This document shows, in pieces, positions 53,201-63,657 of a DNA stretch of 64,000 bases; positions within the stretch are counted from its first letter, which is position 1, and every line of letters starts with the position of its first letter. The stretch is taken from assembly GCF_028389875.1 (NCBI RefSeq), contig NC_084666.1, positions 63,310,422-63,374,421 of the forward strand, in the 5' to 3' direction. A program made the position numbers and the translations under genes. The DNA comes from Rhea pennata. Taxonomy: Eukaryota; Chordata; Aves; Rheiformes; Rheidae. Under the pieces are notes generated by a model. It was not told where the DNA came from, searched no databases, and worked only from the letters and a program-made list of their open reading frames with translations.

Positions 53201-55872
53201 AAGTTTATACAACAGTATGAGCTTCCTATGATACATGTTTTAACAGACAGTACAGCTACCAGGAATGAAACCAATAATCCAATATGACTGTAAACTCACA
53301 CCCTCAGGGCAAAGGAGGATCCTGCTAACTACACTTTGATTTTGTATTCAGAGCCCAATCTTAAAAAGAATAAAGAATCTGGAAGAGAAAGCATTACACC
53401 TATATTCAGTAAAGGTTTCAGCACTACTAAAACAAATTAATAGCAGAGCCAAAAAAGAGTTCTGGGGAGCACAACATGAGAAAGAAGGTAGACTCTATCT
53501 TGAATAAAGTGAGGAAGAACATGTAGATTCAAGAAACGCTCTCTTCTCTATTTGAGAGAAGCAGGTCACATTGAAGAACAAAGTTGTTTCTCCAGGCAGC
53601 AGATAATCAGTGCCCATTTCTTAGAGGGCAGGGAGTACACAGATAGAGCCCAAGAGTTACAGTAACCTGATATTGTCAGCCAGGAAAAACTCATCTGATT
53701 CAGAAAAATCATGTGGATGCTGCGACTTGGCCTATGAAACATTTTAGGGTTAGACAAGAATTCACATTCTAAACTCTGCTTTTACCTCACATATGCCCTG
53801 ATCAAGAACAGAAGATTTTTTTTTTTATTTTTCTTCTTCCTAGGAAAGCAAAGAAAACTAAAGGAGACCAAATGCAAATACAAGCCCTAACAAAGTAAAG
53901 CAGAACACATTGGAAGGAGCACTAAAAAAACGAAGTCGAAGGTAAGTCTATGTATAATATGGAATTTACTACTCCAAGAAGTATTTTAAAGTTATTCTAG
54001 AGCACTTCATTAAAAGCTGAAGGCTATCAGTGAAGCAGCACTGCTTCCTTTGTCTAAATATCCCTGTGGTCATCACTAAAATTATAAATTGATCACTACA
54101 GACAGCAACATTTTAACAATGACTTCCTTCTCAGAAAAAAACAATTATTTGCAGATAATCAAGTATTCAAGCTGTTTAAAAAGAAAAAAATAACAATAAC
54201 CACTGTATCTTTATTTGTCTTAGAGATCTAGTTATTAATACAATTGAAATCTTCCAGACATGAGAACTATTTACCCTGCTAGTGCATTTGCAAAACAAAC
54301 AATCATATTTTCAAAGATGCTGTAGACTTTACTGTCAGAAATATTAATCATTAAGAAAGCAACGTCCAAATTACAGCTGAAAGTTTTACCAGACTCCCTC
54401 ACTTTAGTAATCCAACCCCTTCATTGCTTCTAAAAAAATATTTTAAAATCATTTCTATACAAAATAAGAAAGAAGAGTTTGGTTGGGTCTGGGATGATCA
54501 CCTATGAAAAACTATGATCCCTAATGCCAGATATTCTGACAGTCTGCAAAGACCACTTTATTACATATTAATGTAATCAATTTGAATTATAATATGAACA
54601 AGTACCACACATATTTGGGGTGTCTTACAGATCCAGTTACCTGCAAATAATTTAGTAGTACTGTGGAGTGTCTCTAGTCTTTTAATACTTGACCAACATC
54701 CATCTCTACATATCTACTCTCTTCATCCATCTCAGCATATCTACAAACTAGTATTCAGCCAATGACACAAATTTCCCCAAAAACCTGAAATAATTAAGTT
54801 ATCAGCCTTTCATTCAAAAACATCCTCTTTGAGAAGATTTCGTATCTCCCACTTCAAATAGCTTCTCTAAATAAAATGTGAGCGTTATCACCTATATGTC
54901 CTAAAAAGATTAATATTTTGTAGTATTTCAACAGCTAGTTAACATAGAAAACATGCCCTAAATGTAGGATATGGTCTATCAATAAAGTATTTATAAATGC
55001 ATTTAAATTTTCAATCAAAAAGGTACAGAACAACCATTTTTAAACACAGTAGGTTACAGTTTTTGTTTCAAGGTGTAGCAGTCAATGCTTCAAAAAAAAA
55101 GCATTTCCAAAGCAGCTGCAGTTATAATAATGAGAAAATTTTCAATAAAAAATTATTCTATAATCATTCCAGCCTTAGCTGATGGTCATTACAGTCAATG
55201 TGAACACATGATGTCAAGCCTTCCAGCGTGCTTTTTCTAACGCATGTCATCAGTGAAAAATACAACTGCAACTGGAGACTGCTCTTCTCTCTGATTAATG
55301 ACCAGCTCCCTCCCTCTCAGTCACATTCCAATCCTTTCCCTTACATCCCCCTAACAGACACCCGCTCACATGCTCAGACTACACATATATTATTATGAAC
55401 ATGTGGCCCAAGAGAAATCTCAAGATAGCTTCAAGCACATCACAGAAAAATGCAAGATGCGACAGCTATGTCCTATTTTTATCTCTTCTGCAAGCTGGCA
55501 GAAATTAATTCTCACTCTCTCCTATAATTACATATCAACAAAATATGTTTTTCAACACACCACACTGCCTTCAAGTATACAGAGGAAAATGTAATGGCTC
55601 TGCACACTTCAGTCAGCCTGCTGATTACTGAATTGCCAGTAAACTACCAAGGAAAGCCATTAGATATTTGCATAATACAAAATGAAATACCTCTATAATC
55701 ATACAAAATGAGCTTTCAAATACACAGTTCTGCTTAAGAAATGCAACAACTTGCTAACGCCCATACCTGCTGTTATTAAGTAAGCTGCAACTATGTTGTG
55801 CTCAGTCTGTGTAAAGGCTGAATGAGCTTCATTGTCACTTTCCGAGGAGTTGGTTGAATCATTCGAAAGCAT
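44113..55872 (-). CDS. RRH: Retinal pigment epithelium-derived rhodopsin homologue (peropsin)
   Basis: Peropsin is a retinal-binding opsin of the retinal pigment epithelium, thought to act in retinoid sensing or photoisomerisation. Seven exons (55767-55872, 49700-49890, 48025-48124, 47094-47247, 46540-46708, 45077-45255, 44113-44218) add to 1005 nt, encoding 334 residues; human peropsin is 337. Visible landmarks are N-terminal glycosylation sequons NDS and NSS, disulphide cysteines near 98 and 175, DRY at 122-124 after TM3, the retinal Schiff-base lysine 284 in FAKSSTFYNP, and NPxxY (NPCIY, 290-294) in TM7. All junction phases agree. It lies between GAR1 and LRIT3, as in mammals. The intact frame and key residues argue for a functional gene. 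Confidence 0.97.
44219..45076 (-). other. RRH intron 6
   Basis: An 858-base intron between the TM7 exon and the tail exon. No repeat or open frame of interest. Confidence 0.85.
45077..45255 (-). CDS. RRH: RRH coding exon 6: TM6-TM7 with the retinal lysine
   Basis: Acceptor tgttttacag. The exon encodes FLVAWSPYSIVCLW (TM6), SFGDPKKISPAM (ECL3) and APLFAKSSTFYNPCIYV (TM7). The lysine in FAKSS, residue 284 of the joined protein, is the Schiff-base attachment site. Donor AA|gtaagt splits the lysine codon before FRR. Confidence 0.96.
45256..46539 (-). other. RRH intron 5
   Basis: A 1.28-kb intron containing a G-rich plus-strand tract (46053-46082), a cryptic CA/TG/TA stretch (about 46203-46330) and a local tandem duplication around 46478-46517. 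Confidence 0.85.
46053..46082 (+). repeat. G-rich tract with G-quadruplex potential
   Basis: The plus strand reads a run of 11 G, then AA-GGGG-AA-GGGG-A-GGG within 30 bases, satisfying a four-tract quadruplex pattern. It lies in RRH intron 5, on the strand opposite to the transcript. Confidence 0.85.
46540..46708 (-). CDS. RRH: RRH coding exon 5: TM5 and ICL3
   Basis: Acceptor gtcttatcag. The exon encodes FVSYTVSVIAVNFVVPL (TM5), MFYCYYNV, and an intracellular loop ending in IDWSDQVDVTK. Donor AAG|gtatga, phase 0. Confidence 0.95.
46709..48024 (-). other. RRH introns 4 and 3
   Basis: Intron 4 (46709-47093) and intron 3 (47248-48024) flank exon 4. Intron 3 contains a tandem duplication of about 16 bases (ATTAACAGTTATAGT, from 47602). 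Nothing else was recognised. Confidence 0.8.
47094..47247 (-). CDS. RRH: RRH coding exon 4: TM4 and ECL2
   Basis: Acceptor tggttacag. The exon encodes GRRMTTRNYATLIIAAWIN (TM4) and GWASYAPDPTGATCTVNW, the second extracellular loop with the disulphide cysteine. I place the donor at GT|gtaaga because the next exon needs two carried bases; the junction residue is then Val, where remembered human peropsin has Arg. Confidence 0.92.
48025..48124 (-). CDS. RRH: RRH coding exon 3: TM3 and DRY motif
   Basis: The exon encodes IYAALNIFFGMASIGLL, then VDRYLTICRPDI. The DRY triad marks the G-protein-facing end of TM3. Acceptor aatttcag and donor G|gtactg, 100 nt, phase 1. It is too short to stand out as an open frame and was found from the protein context. 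Confidence 0.95.
48125..49699 (-). other. RRH intron 2
   Basis: A 1.58-kb intron between exons 3 and 2. A 117-codon open frame at 48437-48790 shows no resemblance to any family and lacks splice context. Confidence 0.85.
49700..49890 (-). CDS. RRH: RRH coding exon 2: TM1 to ECL1
   Basis: The acceptor ttcctacag precedes GVISIFSNIVVLGIF; the exon covers the rest of TM1, the first intracellular loop (KYKELRTATN), TM2 (NLAFTDIGVSGIGYP) and the conserved TM3-end cysteine in GYTGCQ. Donor CAG|gtattt, phase 0. Confidence 0.96.
49891..55766 (-). other. RRH intron 1
   Basis: A 5.9-kb intron. Several overlapping 60-110 codon frames at 50.6-52.3 kb look like chance. No transposable element was recognised. 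Confidence 0.8.
55767..55872 (-). CDS. RRH: RRH coding exon 1: extracellular N-terminus and start of TM1
   Basis: The ATG at 55872-55870 gives MLSNDSTNSSESDNE, then FTQTEHNIVAAYLITA, closely matching mammalian peropsin. Donor G|gtatgg leaves phase 1. A near-pure pyrimidine tract on the sense strand (plus 55875-55914) ends only a few bases before the ATG. Confidence 0.93.
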
Positions 55873-55882
55873 GTTGGAGAGG

Positions 55883-55914
<32 letters not shown>

Positions 55915-58900
55915 CTGGTCTATCCTCGGTGGTAATTCATCAAGCAGACAAAACGCTACAAACCCTGTCAGGCAAATTCTTTCATTATCCAACAGACTCA
56001 CTCAACAGTTTAAAAAAAAAAGGGAGGGAGGGGGAGGCACCCCCTTCCACTGACAGTCTTCAAATAAGATTTAATTAGACTAAGTAAGTTTACACTCCCC
56101 ATCTATGCAGGAGGAAAGCTTGTTAATTAAAACAAAGAGCAGCATACAAGAGCACATTTCCAACATGATGCTTAAACTTCATTCTTACTGCTAAAGAGAT
56201 TAACTGTCACATGCCTCCAAACTTTTTACTTAAAACCTCCTGTGCAATGCTTTCAGTGAAAACTGGCTCAAGGCTGTTGGTCATCAGCCTGGTTTGCAAT
56301 TAATTCTAATCATCATGGAGAACACAACTACAGCACAATACAGAAACAAAAATGCCAATTTCTCTAAAAAGTAGGACATGCTTACTCTAAAATCCACCTC
56401 TTCAAATCTTAAGAGGCCTACTTCCACTTACAACTCTAAGATTTTTTGTTAAATTACCTAACTGATAGCAGACAAGAAAAAATGTAGTCCAGTATTTACT
56501 AAAGCGAAGTGTGACTATTGAAAAACCCAATTATTAGATTTTTAAAACAGCTTGGTCTGCAAAAAATAGGCATTGAACATGCCAAGATCAAACTCCCTCT
56601 CTCCTACATACATATAGCTAAGCTCACACTGGAAAGCTTCGCATAAGCATTTTACTGGACAGCAAATTATTGGGATTTTCCAGAGCCCTGAGCAGTAGTT
56701 TGCTTTCTTCTTTTCAGTGATGATGTTCCAGCACACAGAAGATAGACTGAAAAAGCCTTTTTACAAAACCCTGTATAAATATTAGTGGCAATAAATTCTC
56801 ACCTAAAGACCTTATACGCAGTGTTAGTGTAAGTAATCAAAGATGTTTACCACCAGTTCCCCTTTATACAGTAGTCTCCAGCTTTGTACTTATAAAGCCT
56901 ACAAAAGTAACAAGAAGGAGCAACCAGTGGTTCTTCAGCTGTATGAGGTTTACAGGCAGCTCAAGTATGGCTCCCAGGCTAGGACTGCACCTTGTGAGCA
57001 GCAGTAAGGCTGTACTGACACCAGGAGTATGAAAGCAATATAACCATCCCATAAAAAGGAGGTACGCCTGAAAAGCTAATCCCATCTCCAACCCATGAAA
57101 CACTCAGAGTACTCCCTGTCGCTCCTTATCTTTTCAAAGCAGACATCTTATATCTTTCATCTATTTGAATATGAAGATATAAAAATTTTGATACACCACT
57201 TACTCAGTCAGGACCTTTAGTCATCACTGCGACACAAGATCACGTGTCATAGTTCTACTAGGAAACTAATTAAAAAAAGCATTGCAGATGTACATTCACT
57301 CTTACAGTTCCCAGAGTACTCATATTAAGATATTCTTCCTGTCAGAAAAGGATTAGGCAGGAACTGGGTAGGAGGGTTCCAGAAGGAAAGATGATCTGCT
57401 TGGCAATGAAGCCGCTTCCCTAGTACCCTACAGTCCTGCCTTGAAAGATAAAAGCTTAATGATAATTTGATATCTTTGCTTTCCTCCTCTGAAACTTTGG
57501 CAAGATTTTCAGAAGCACCTCAGATCTTGCAACTTTCATAGAATCTGAACTTGCAATGTATAATGCCTCAGAAAAGCAAAGCATTTCTATTTTTATTTGG
57601 ATAGGATTCCGATTTAGAGGTAGCATAGTTAATGAGACCATACAGATTTTATACATACTTGTCAGTAAAGTTTCCAGTGTCACAGTTTCCAACATGCACA
57701 GTCTATTCTATGCACCATTACACTGTTTTCAGCTCTTTTTCTCTTAATTTGGCTAATTCTAAAGTGATAGAAATAGAGACAAAAAGTCAAAATTAAAGGC
57801 AGAAATGACTTATCACTAACCTGTCAGTGAACTTTTTCTAGAACACTGAAGTCCATAAAACAAAATAAAAAGGATAAAGAAATGAAATCAATATTAGAGT
57901 ATACAAGCAATCCACAAAGTTGGAAATGTAATTCTTAAGCCAGGCAAGATGTGCCTTACACCACACTGCTTTCTAGTACTGGTATAAATCAGAAACTGTT
58001 CTTCTCCATAACAGCTAGCGCTCCTAGTGTCACAGACATGCTTTATGACTTCGAATGACAGTTTGCTTGCTTGCTTTCTGTCTGGCCCTGATCACTAGCA
58101 ACAAAAACAATTTCTATTTGAGTCAATTCTTCAATTTATAGATATTTGTATGGATATGGGGCAATGCATAACTTGTAACAAGGTTTAGCAAGTTGCAAGC
58201 ATCAGTTATATGTATTTAAAAGTATATTTTAATCCACAAGTGATGAGAGCAGACACACTTACTGTCTGAATTTAAAAAAAAAAGCATAATCTTCTTGCTA
58301 TTTTCTGAAAACCTCCCATGTACATTGAACATATCAGCACTAGACGGCTGTATTAGGCAGTACTTTTCTTTAATCTTGTTTCCACAAATAGATGAAAATA
58401 GTTCCAACACAAGGGAAAAATTAATAAATCATATTTCTTCCTTCCACAAAAAAGTCTCTATATTTAGACTGTTAATTAGAAAATTTTGACTCTTTAAACT
58501 AAGGAGGCTTTCAGCTAACTGAATGAAAAAAAAATAAGGGACCCCCAAAAAGCTTTTTACTTGATACGCTTCATATTCATACCATAACAATGCCTTCTCT
58601 AAGAGAAGATTTTCTACTGCCAAGACAACACTTCACACAATTGCAAATAACTTTGCACCAGTGTATGAGTGACCATTCAGTATTGTTCCATATTCTGAAA
58701 AACAGGACTTGGCCATCTAAGACTCCACCTCAGCTAACAGCAAGCACAGGCAGACACTGATAAGTGGACAAGGAGACAGCAAAGGTAACAACACTGCTCC
58801 CATGTCCAGGGCAGGGAAGCAAAGCACTGTGGAGTGCAGTGAAGCTTACCTTCTCCTGACTTCAGAGAAATACTGCAGAACAGCAGAAAGTTCAGGACAG

Positions 58901-60751
58901 AGGGAAAGAAGACATAGAAAATCAGAGAACCTGTATTTTAGCCCATTGTAACATTACATCACGGACAAGTCAGAGTTGTGGTCTTATAAAATTTAAGACA
59001 CTATATCTGCATGTCTATATTACACTTAGCAAGTACTAACATTGGAAGGGCAAGGTCAGGTCATGGCGAAAAAAGGGCAATGCAGAACAAGGACAGACTG
59101 GCCATGCTACAGTCAAACACCTACCTTTCCCCAGCACCTTGGGGCAGTTGGGAGGGAAATGGAGTGAGAGGCAGACATCACATGGCAGACATCAACATAC
59201 CTGTTCGTACACCGCTTCCTCAGATGGTAGCTCACTTCAGGCCTAGTCACTAAGGACTTTCTTCCATCTGCATCTGAATGTCCTTTTACCTCCACAATGA
59301 TCTAATACAATAAACAATCTTTGGGTATTTGTGTTGTTCTCACGAAACATCGCCTATAGGTGTATGGCTCCTCATATGTTTCTCAGCTGGGATTGGATAG
59401 CCACATACACAGTCCAGGTTCCTATTATCAGAAACAGATCTTCCCTCTACAGCTACAACAGGCAATGTAGTTCTTTACCCCCTTGCAATGGAGATGTGGA
59501 AGTTTCTGCTTTGGCCTTGCAAGAGCTCCAGGCTTGTCTATGACTCACAGCTCCACCTGCTGTGAGATTCATAGCATATACTTCTTGTCCTAGGCTGAAA
59601 TGCGGTATGGTAGAAGCGCATACTGACAGCTGTCAGGCCACGCAATTGAAAGACAATGTCAGCGCAGTCTTCTGATACCTGGAGAGAAGTGCGTCTCTGA
59701 AGCACGCAGTAAGAACAGCTATGTAGAGAATGAATTTGGTTAAAAGAATGAGGATTGCGTCATCTTAGTCTTCCAAGCCAAGGGAATAAGAAAAGACCAA
59801 AGTCGGCTACCCAAAACTACACACTGGAGCATCAGTGCAGGAATGTAGCAGAGCAGAGGATGCAGACACTTACAAACACAACAAAGTAAAGGCAGGCCTG
59901 GCTTCACTGCAGGTTGGTATTGTTTGACTGCAATTTTGTATTCCAGAGGTGGTTTACGATAGTTACAATGACTTGTGTAAGATTTTGTCTACATTACATC
60001 ATATACCTAAGTAACTGAGGTCTAGCAATGCACAGTAACAAAGAGTGCAAGTGTCTAACAATCTAGATTTAATTGATATAATTGACCTGAATAAAGTCTT
60101 AAACAATACCAGGTAAAGAATCTGCAACTCCTGATTCCTGACTTTGTTGTGGTTGAACATAGACTTATTTCTTCTCATAAAAGCAGATCTAGCAAAATTT
60201 TCAATGTTCTTGTAATGGAAGAACGTTTTATCTGTTATCCTACACAGTATCTGTTTAGGCTTCCTATTTGAATTCTTGAACAGCTTTTCTAAATTGTTTC
60301 AAGTTTTGATCCAAGGATTATTCACAATGAGCAATCATTTTTGTTAAAAATGATAAGTAACTGTCCAATTCCAGCCTGGACAGCAAATTAACTTTTTTCA
60401 ATTTTTTTAATTTTTTTTTCCTTTTAAGTGGAAGGCTAACATAACTTATTTCCACCTGTGTTCACTAACTAAAAAATAAATAAATAAATGCAACAGCATG
60501 ATTAATTCCAAAATGCATTTTCTTCCACCAATGAAAAAGGTGCTCAAAATACTTTCACTTGGATTACTCTGCAGCACTCTTAACACAATGCATAGCATGA
60601 GACTCTACCAATGGATTCTCTAGTTGAGATGCAATCTGTAGAGAAAGATTCTGTTTTTCCATTCTTATTCTTTTTCCAGAGCTAATGAATACGGAAGTAC
60701 TCTGTCATTCTCCATCCTTAAAAATACACCCTTGCTAGCTTTTCAACCCTC

Positions 60752-60754
60752 ATA

Positions 60755-60793
<39 letters not shown>

Positions 60794-60819
60794 GTACATA
60801 TACACACACACATATATAA
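60752..60819. repeat. TA/CA compound microsatellite
   Basis: A TA run of about 17 units followed by a short TACGTACATA patch, CA units and CATATATAA on the plus strand. Confidence 0.93.
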
Positions 60820-61210
60820 TGCATCTGATTAAAGACAACACAGCCTGCATTGAAAACTCACGCAGACTTTTTTTTTTATGTCTTTAGGGAGTATAGCATC
60901 ATATGCAGAAAAGCCCTAACTATGACAAGCTATTCAATCTTAAACCTGTGTAAGCTTAGTGCACCAGTAGCATTTTTCCAGGGCATCCAAATCTCAGAGA
61001 AACAGGCTAAGATGGGAAAAAAACCTGGGCAATTTCCGTATCAGTGTAATTAGACACAACTATTTAGGTGACTCAGAACAGTATTAAACTTGAAATTATT
61101 CAACAGACAGCAGCTTCTAAGAAGAGTATGTCATGATGCCTTTAGTTTTCATTCAAATTTATGTAGAAGAATCCATGAAGTACCCTAACCTATCTTCCTT
61201 TTCTTGTATG

Positions 61211-61272
61211 CATATATATATATATATATAGATAAAAATAAATAAAATGTATGATATATATATATATATATA
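61211..61272. repeat. Two TA microsatellite blocks
   Basis: Two TA runs (about 61213-61230 and 61254-61272) flank an A-rich spacer. Like the similar tract 400 bases away, this is simple-sequence DNA. Confidence 0.9.
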
Positions 61273-62179
61273 AAGTTCTATCAACACAAAATTTTGAAGT
61301 TTAGCTTGTAGATAAAGTTTCAAAAAGATTGTTTAAAAGGCATGTCCACTGTACAGCAACCCAGTGGACTAAATATAAAGAGAGGATGAGAATGAGGGAT
61401 CAATCACACACAGGTAAAAAATTCACAGGTGTGTATTTAGAAACTCTGCAGAGTTAAAAAAGGGGGGAAAAAAAAAGAACCAAAGGATTGTTTACTCCCA
61501 ACTCCAACATGAACTCAAGCATTAAAGTAGTTTGTAAGAAAGAAACGGTTTAAGAATAGCATTATCTTGGCTTAGTTAAAAAAGTCAAGTATGTTCTGAG
61601 CAATCTTCAATTCTTCAACAGGGGCTATGTTGTCTTTGTGTGTTGATAAACAGTCATTAACTGTAATAGTAATTGTCATTTTACAGTTTTAAGTTTTTTA
61701 TAAACAATTTCTCAAGGTCCGATAGAAAATTTATCTTCTTCTTCACTTTTGCAGATCATATGGTAAGACAGCAGGAAGACACTCGTGGCTCCATTTCTAA
61801 TATCCTCTCCCTATTTTAAGAGGGAAGAAAAATACACTGAACAAGTCATGTCTTAGTTGCATTTAAAGCAAATGAATGATACACATTCATTTATTTTATC
61901 ACACGTGATAAAATAAAAATCATTATCACATTTGTTCTAGCAGGCCTTTTTGAGGCAACAGTTAGAGTGATCTTTCATAAGCATCAAAAAATACAGAATA
62001 TTGAGCTTGGGTTTAGGATAGATACTGTGATGAACAGAAGCTTTTTGCAAAAAAATATAAACAGTCTATAAACCCTTATAAAACAGATGGAAAGAAAATA
62101 CTGCATTCTGTTTAATTGTAGAAATTTTAGAAAATCAGGACCTGTTTTTATTACTGAAATGGAACAACTGCACACTCAC

Positions 62180-62287
62180 CCCTGAAACCGCCTCCTCCTC
62201 CACCTCTTCCTCCTCTGAATCCTCCTCCTCCACCTCTTCCTCCTCTGAATCCTCCTCTTCCTCCACCTCTTCCTCCTCCGAATCCTC
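62180..62287 (-). CDS. GAR1: GAR1 exon: second part of the C-terminal RGG domain
   Basis: Acceptor tatgtttag and donor G|gtgagt bound a 108-nt exon that is in frame with the preceding one. It encodes repeated GGGRGGG and GGFRGG units, only Gly, Arg and Phe. At the DNA level it is a near-perfect tandem repeat of GGAGGAAGAGGTGGAGGA with GGATTCAGA spacers. Confidence 0.93.
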
Positions 62288-62581
62288 CTAAACATAGGCA
62301 AGAAATTACATTTTGAGGAGCCTATAAATTCTGTTATACATAACAAATTATTTTGTTAACACCTTCAGAAAGGACAAAAAAAATATTTTAATACAAAAAA
62401 GGTTCACTGCTTCATCCTTATCCTCTAGTCCCCCTTAGATGGTCTCTTCTTGGGACTGTCTCCAGCATTTTAGGTATTGCACTGGCAATCCAATTTTATA
62501 CCCAAAACGCTAAAGGGACTTCTTAAAACTCCAATGTAACTCATGAAAGTCAAAAAATTACTACAGCTCTTACATAAGAAA

Positions 62582-62617
<36 letters not shown>

Positions 62618-63657
62618 TTCTGCTCTCTGCACACAAAGGAGCAGGATAAGGAGAAGAGGGAAAGTCTGACACATAAGAAAGAATTAACTTCATTTTTAAC
62701 CAAGGAGCATATCACAGATGATGTTCAAATAGCCAAGACAAAACAGATCTGGTGGGTCATTGATCCCTTCTTTCAACCAATACATTTCAAGTATTACGTC
62801 CAAAATAGATTTTTTTATCACAAAAAGTTTGCTTAATAGTCACTAAGCTTTCTTAATCTCACTAATCCTATCTTGGATATAAATCGATGCACTCTCTTTC
62901 CTACACTTCAGATCCATTATTCAACTAGCTACAGAAGCATAGCTCCCACATTGGAAAGATGTCCCTGACTCTTCCACTGAGATCAAACACAAGTACGTGT
63001 AACATTTTTCTTCACAATATAACTGTTCACGCAAGTACTTTACTATCTTTACAAAGAAATATTCTGCAGCTTTTATTCTTGGGATCTTACCTCCACCTCT
63101 ACCACCACCTCTTCCTCCTCCACGTCCACCACCACGTCCTCCTCTACCACCTCCTCTAGGAGGACCTTTTTCTCCAGGAGGCCTTGGCAAAAATCTCTGC
63201 AGGGGTAGCAGCTTTGCTGGATCAATGTAAAACTGTAGGAAGAGAGTTCCATTAAGTCCTGATACTCTCAGAGCCTAAGAGCACATTAGTATTTTTTGAT
63301 TCCTTTATAGACATCCACAATTCAGTCTTAACTCTTTATGTCTAATTGTCCACTGCAAAGAGCAACATAAACACAATGCAAAAAATGAAATTATTAAAAA
63401 TAGATAATGTTTCCATTCTACAATTTTCACTATTTTTTTTCCTCAACAAGAAGTAAAAACAGGGCAGATGAAAAAGTGAAAACGAAAAGTAAATGGATAA
63501 TAATGTTTTAAAAGGACAATTAGCTTTTAATGTCAATAAAAACTATTTATAAAGTTGCGTTTTATCTGATAACATACTGTGAAGTTCTGCTATTAAGACT
63601 GCCTCACCTTTTGCAATTTTTTAAATGAAGAGGCTTTCATATTCTCAGATAGTTTCA
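62180..63657 (-). CDS. GAR1: H/ACA ribonucleoprotein complex subunit 1, 3' part (three exons)
   Basis: GAR1 is a nucleolar and Cajal-body protein of the H/ACA snoRNP that guides rRNA pseudouridylation; it also belongs to telomerase RNP. The visible exons, in transcription order, are 63608-63657, 63091-63232 and 62180-62287. They encode [17 protein letters not shown], then [20 protein letters not shown], then a C-terminal glycine/arginine-rich domain of RGG repeats. The first two segments match mammalian GAR1 as remembered. The N-terminal GAR domain and most of the Gar1 core lie beyond the right edge. The expected terminal residues (RGRGH in human) are not found, so the 3' end is open. GAR1 next to RRH matches human synteny. 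Confidence 0.95.
62288..63090 (-). other. GAR1 intron
   Basis: An 803-base intron between the two RGG exons, containing a T29 run on the plus strand (62584-62612). No small RNA gene was recognised in it. Confidence 0.85.
62584..62612. repeat. T29 homopolymer
   Basis: Twenty-nine consecutive T on the plus strand (A on the GAR1 sense strand) inside a GAR1 intron. No retroposed element was recognised beside it. Confidence 0.96.
63091..63232 (-). CDS. GAR1: GAR1 exon: core end and first part of the C-terminal RGG domain
   Basis: Acceptor cttcctacag is followed by [20 protein letters not shown], then [16 protein letters not shown] and further RGGG units. Donor G|gtaaga leaves phase 1. The RGG domain binds RNA and is typically arginine-methylated (family knowledge). 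Confidence 0.96.

Larger units (their letters stand above)
55873..62179. other. Region between RRH and the visible GAR1 exons
   Basis: This 6.3 kb must hold the RRH promoter and, if GAR1 is built as in mammals, its last short coding exon and 3' UTR. I could not place that exon. The region holds TA/CA tracts (60752-60819; 61211-61272) and a 28-bp palindrome with AATAAA on both strands (61890-61917). No other splice-bounded frame was recognised. Confidence 0.7.

Noticed and set aside
59275-59310. Candidate GAR1 terminal exon (sense-strand GTAAAAGGACATTC)
   Set aside because: The preceding sequence is not a polypyrimidine acceptor and the resulting frame does not end in the expected Arg-Gly-His.
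62959-63159. 66-codon plus-strand frame rich in Leu and His
   Set aside because: It is antisense to the GAR1 RGG exon; the GAR1 reading explains the composition.
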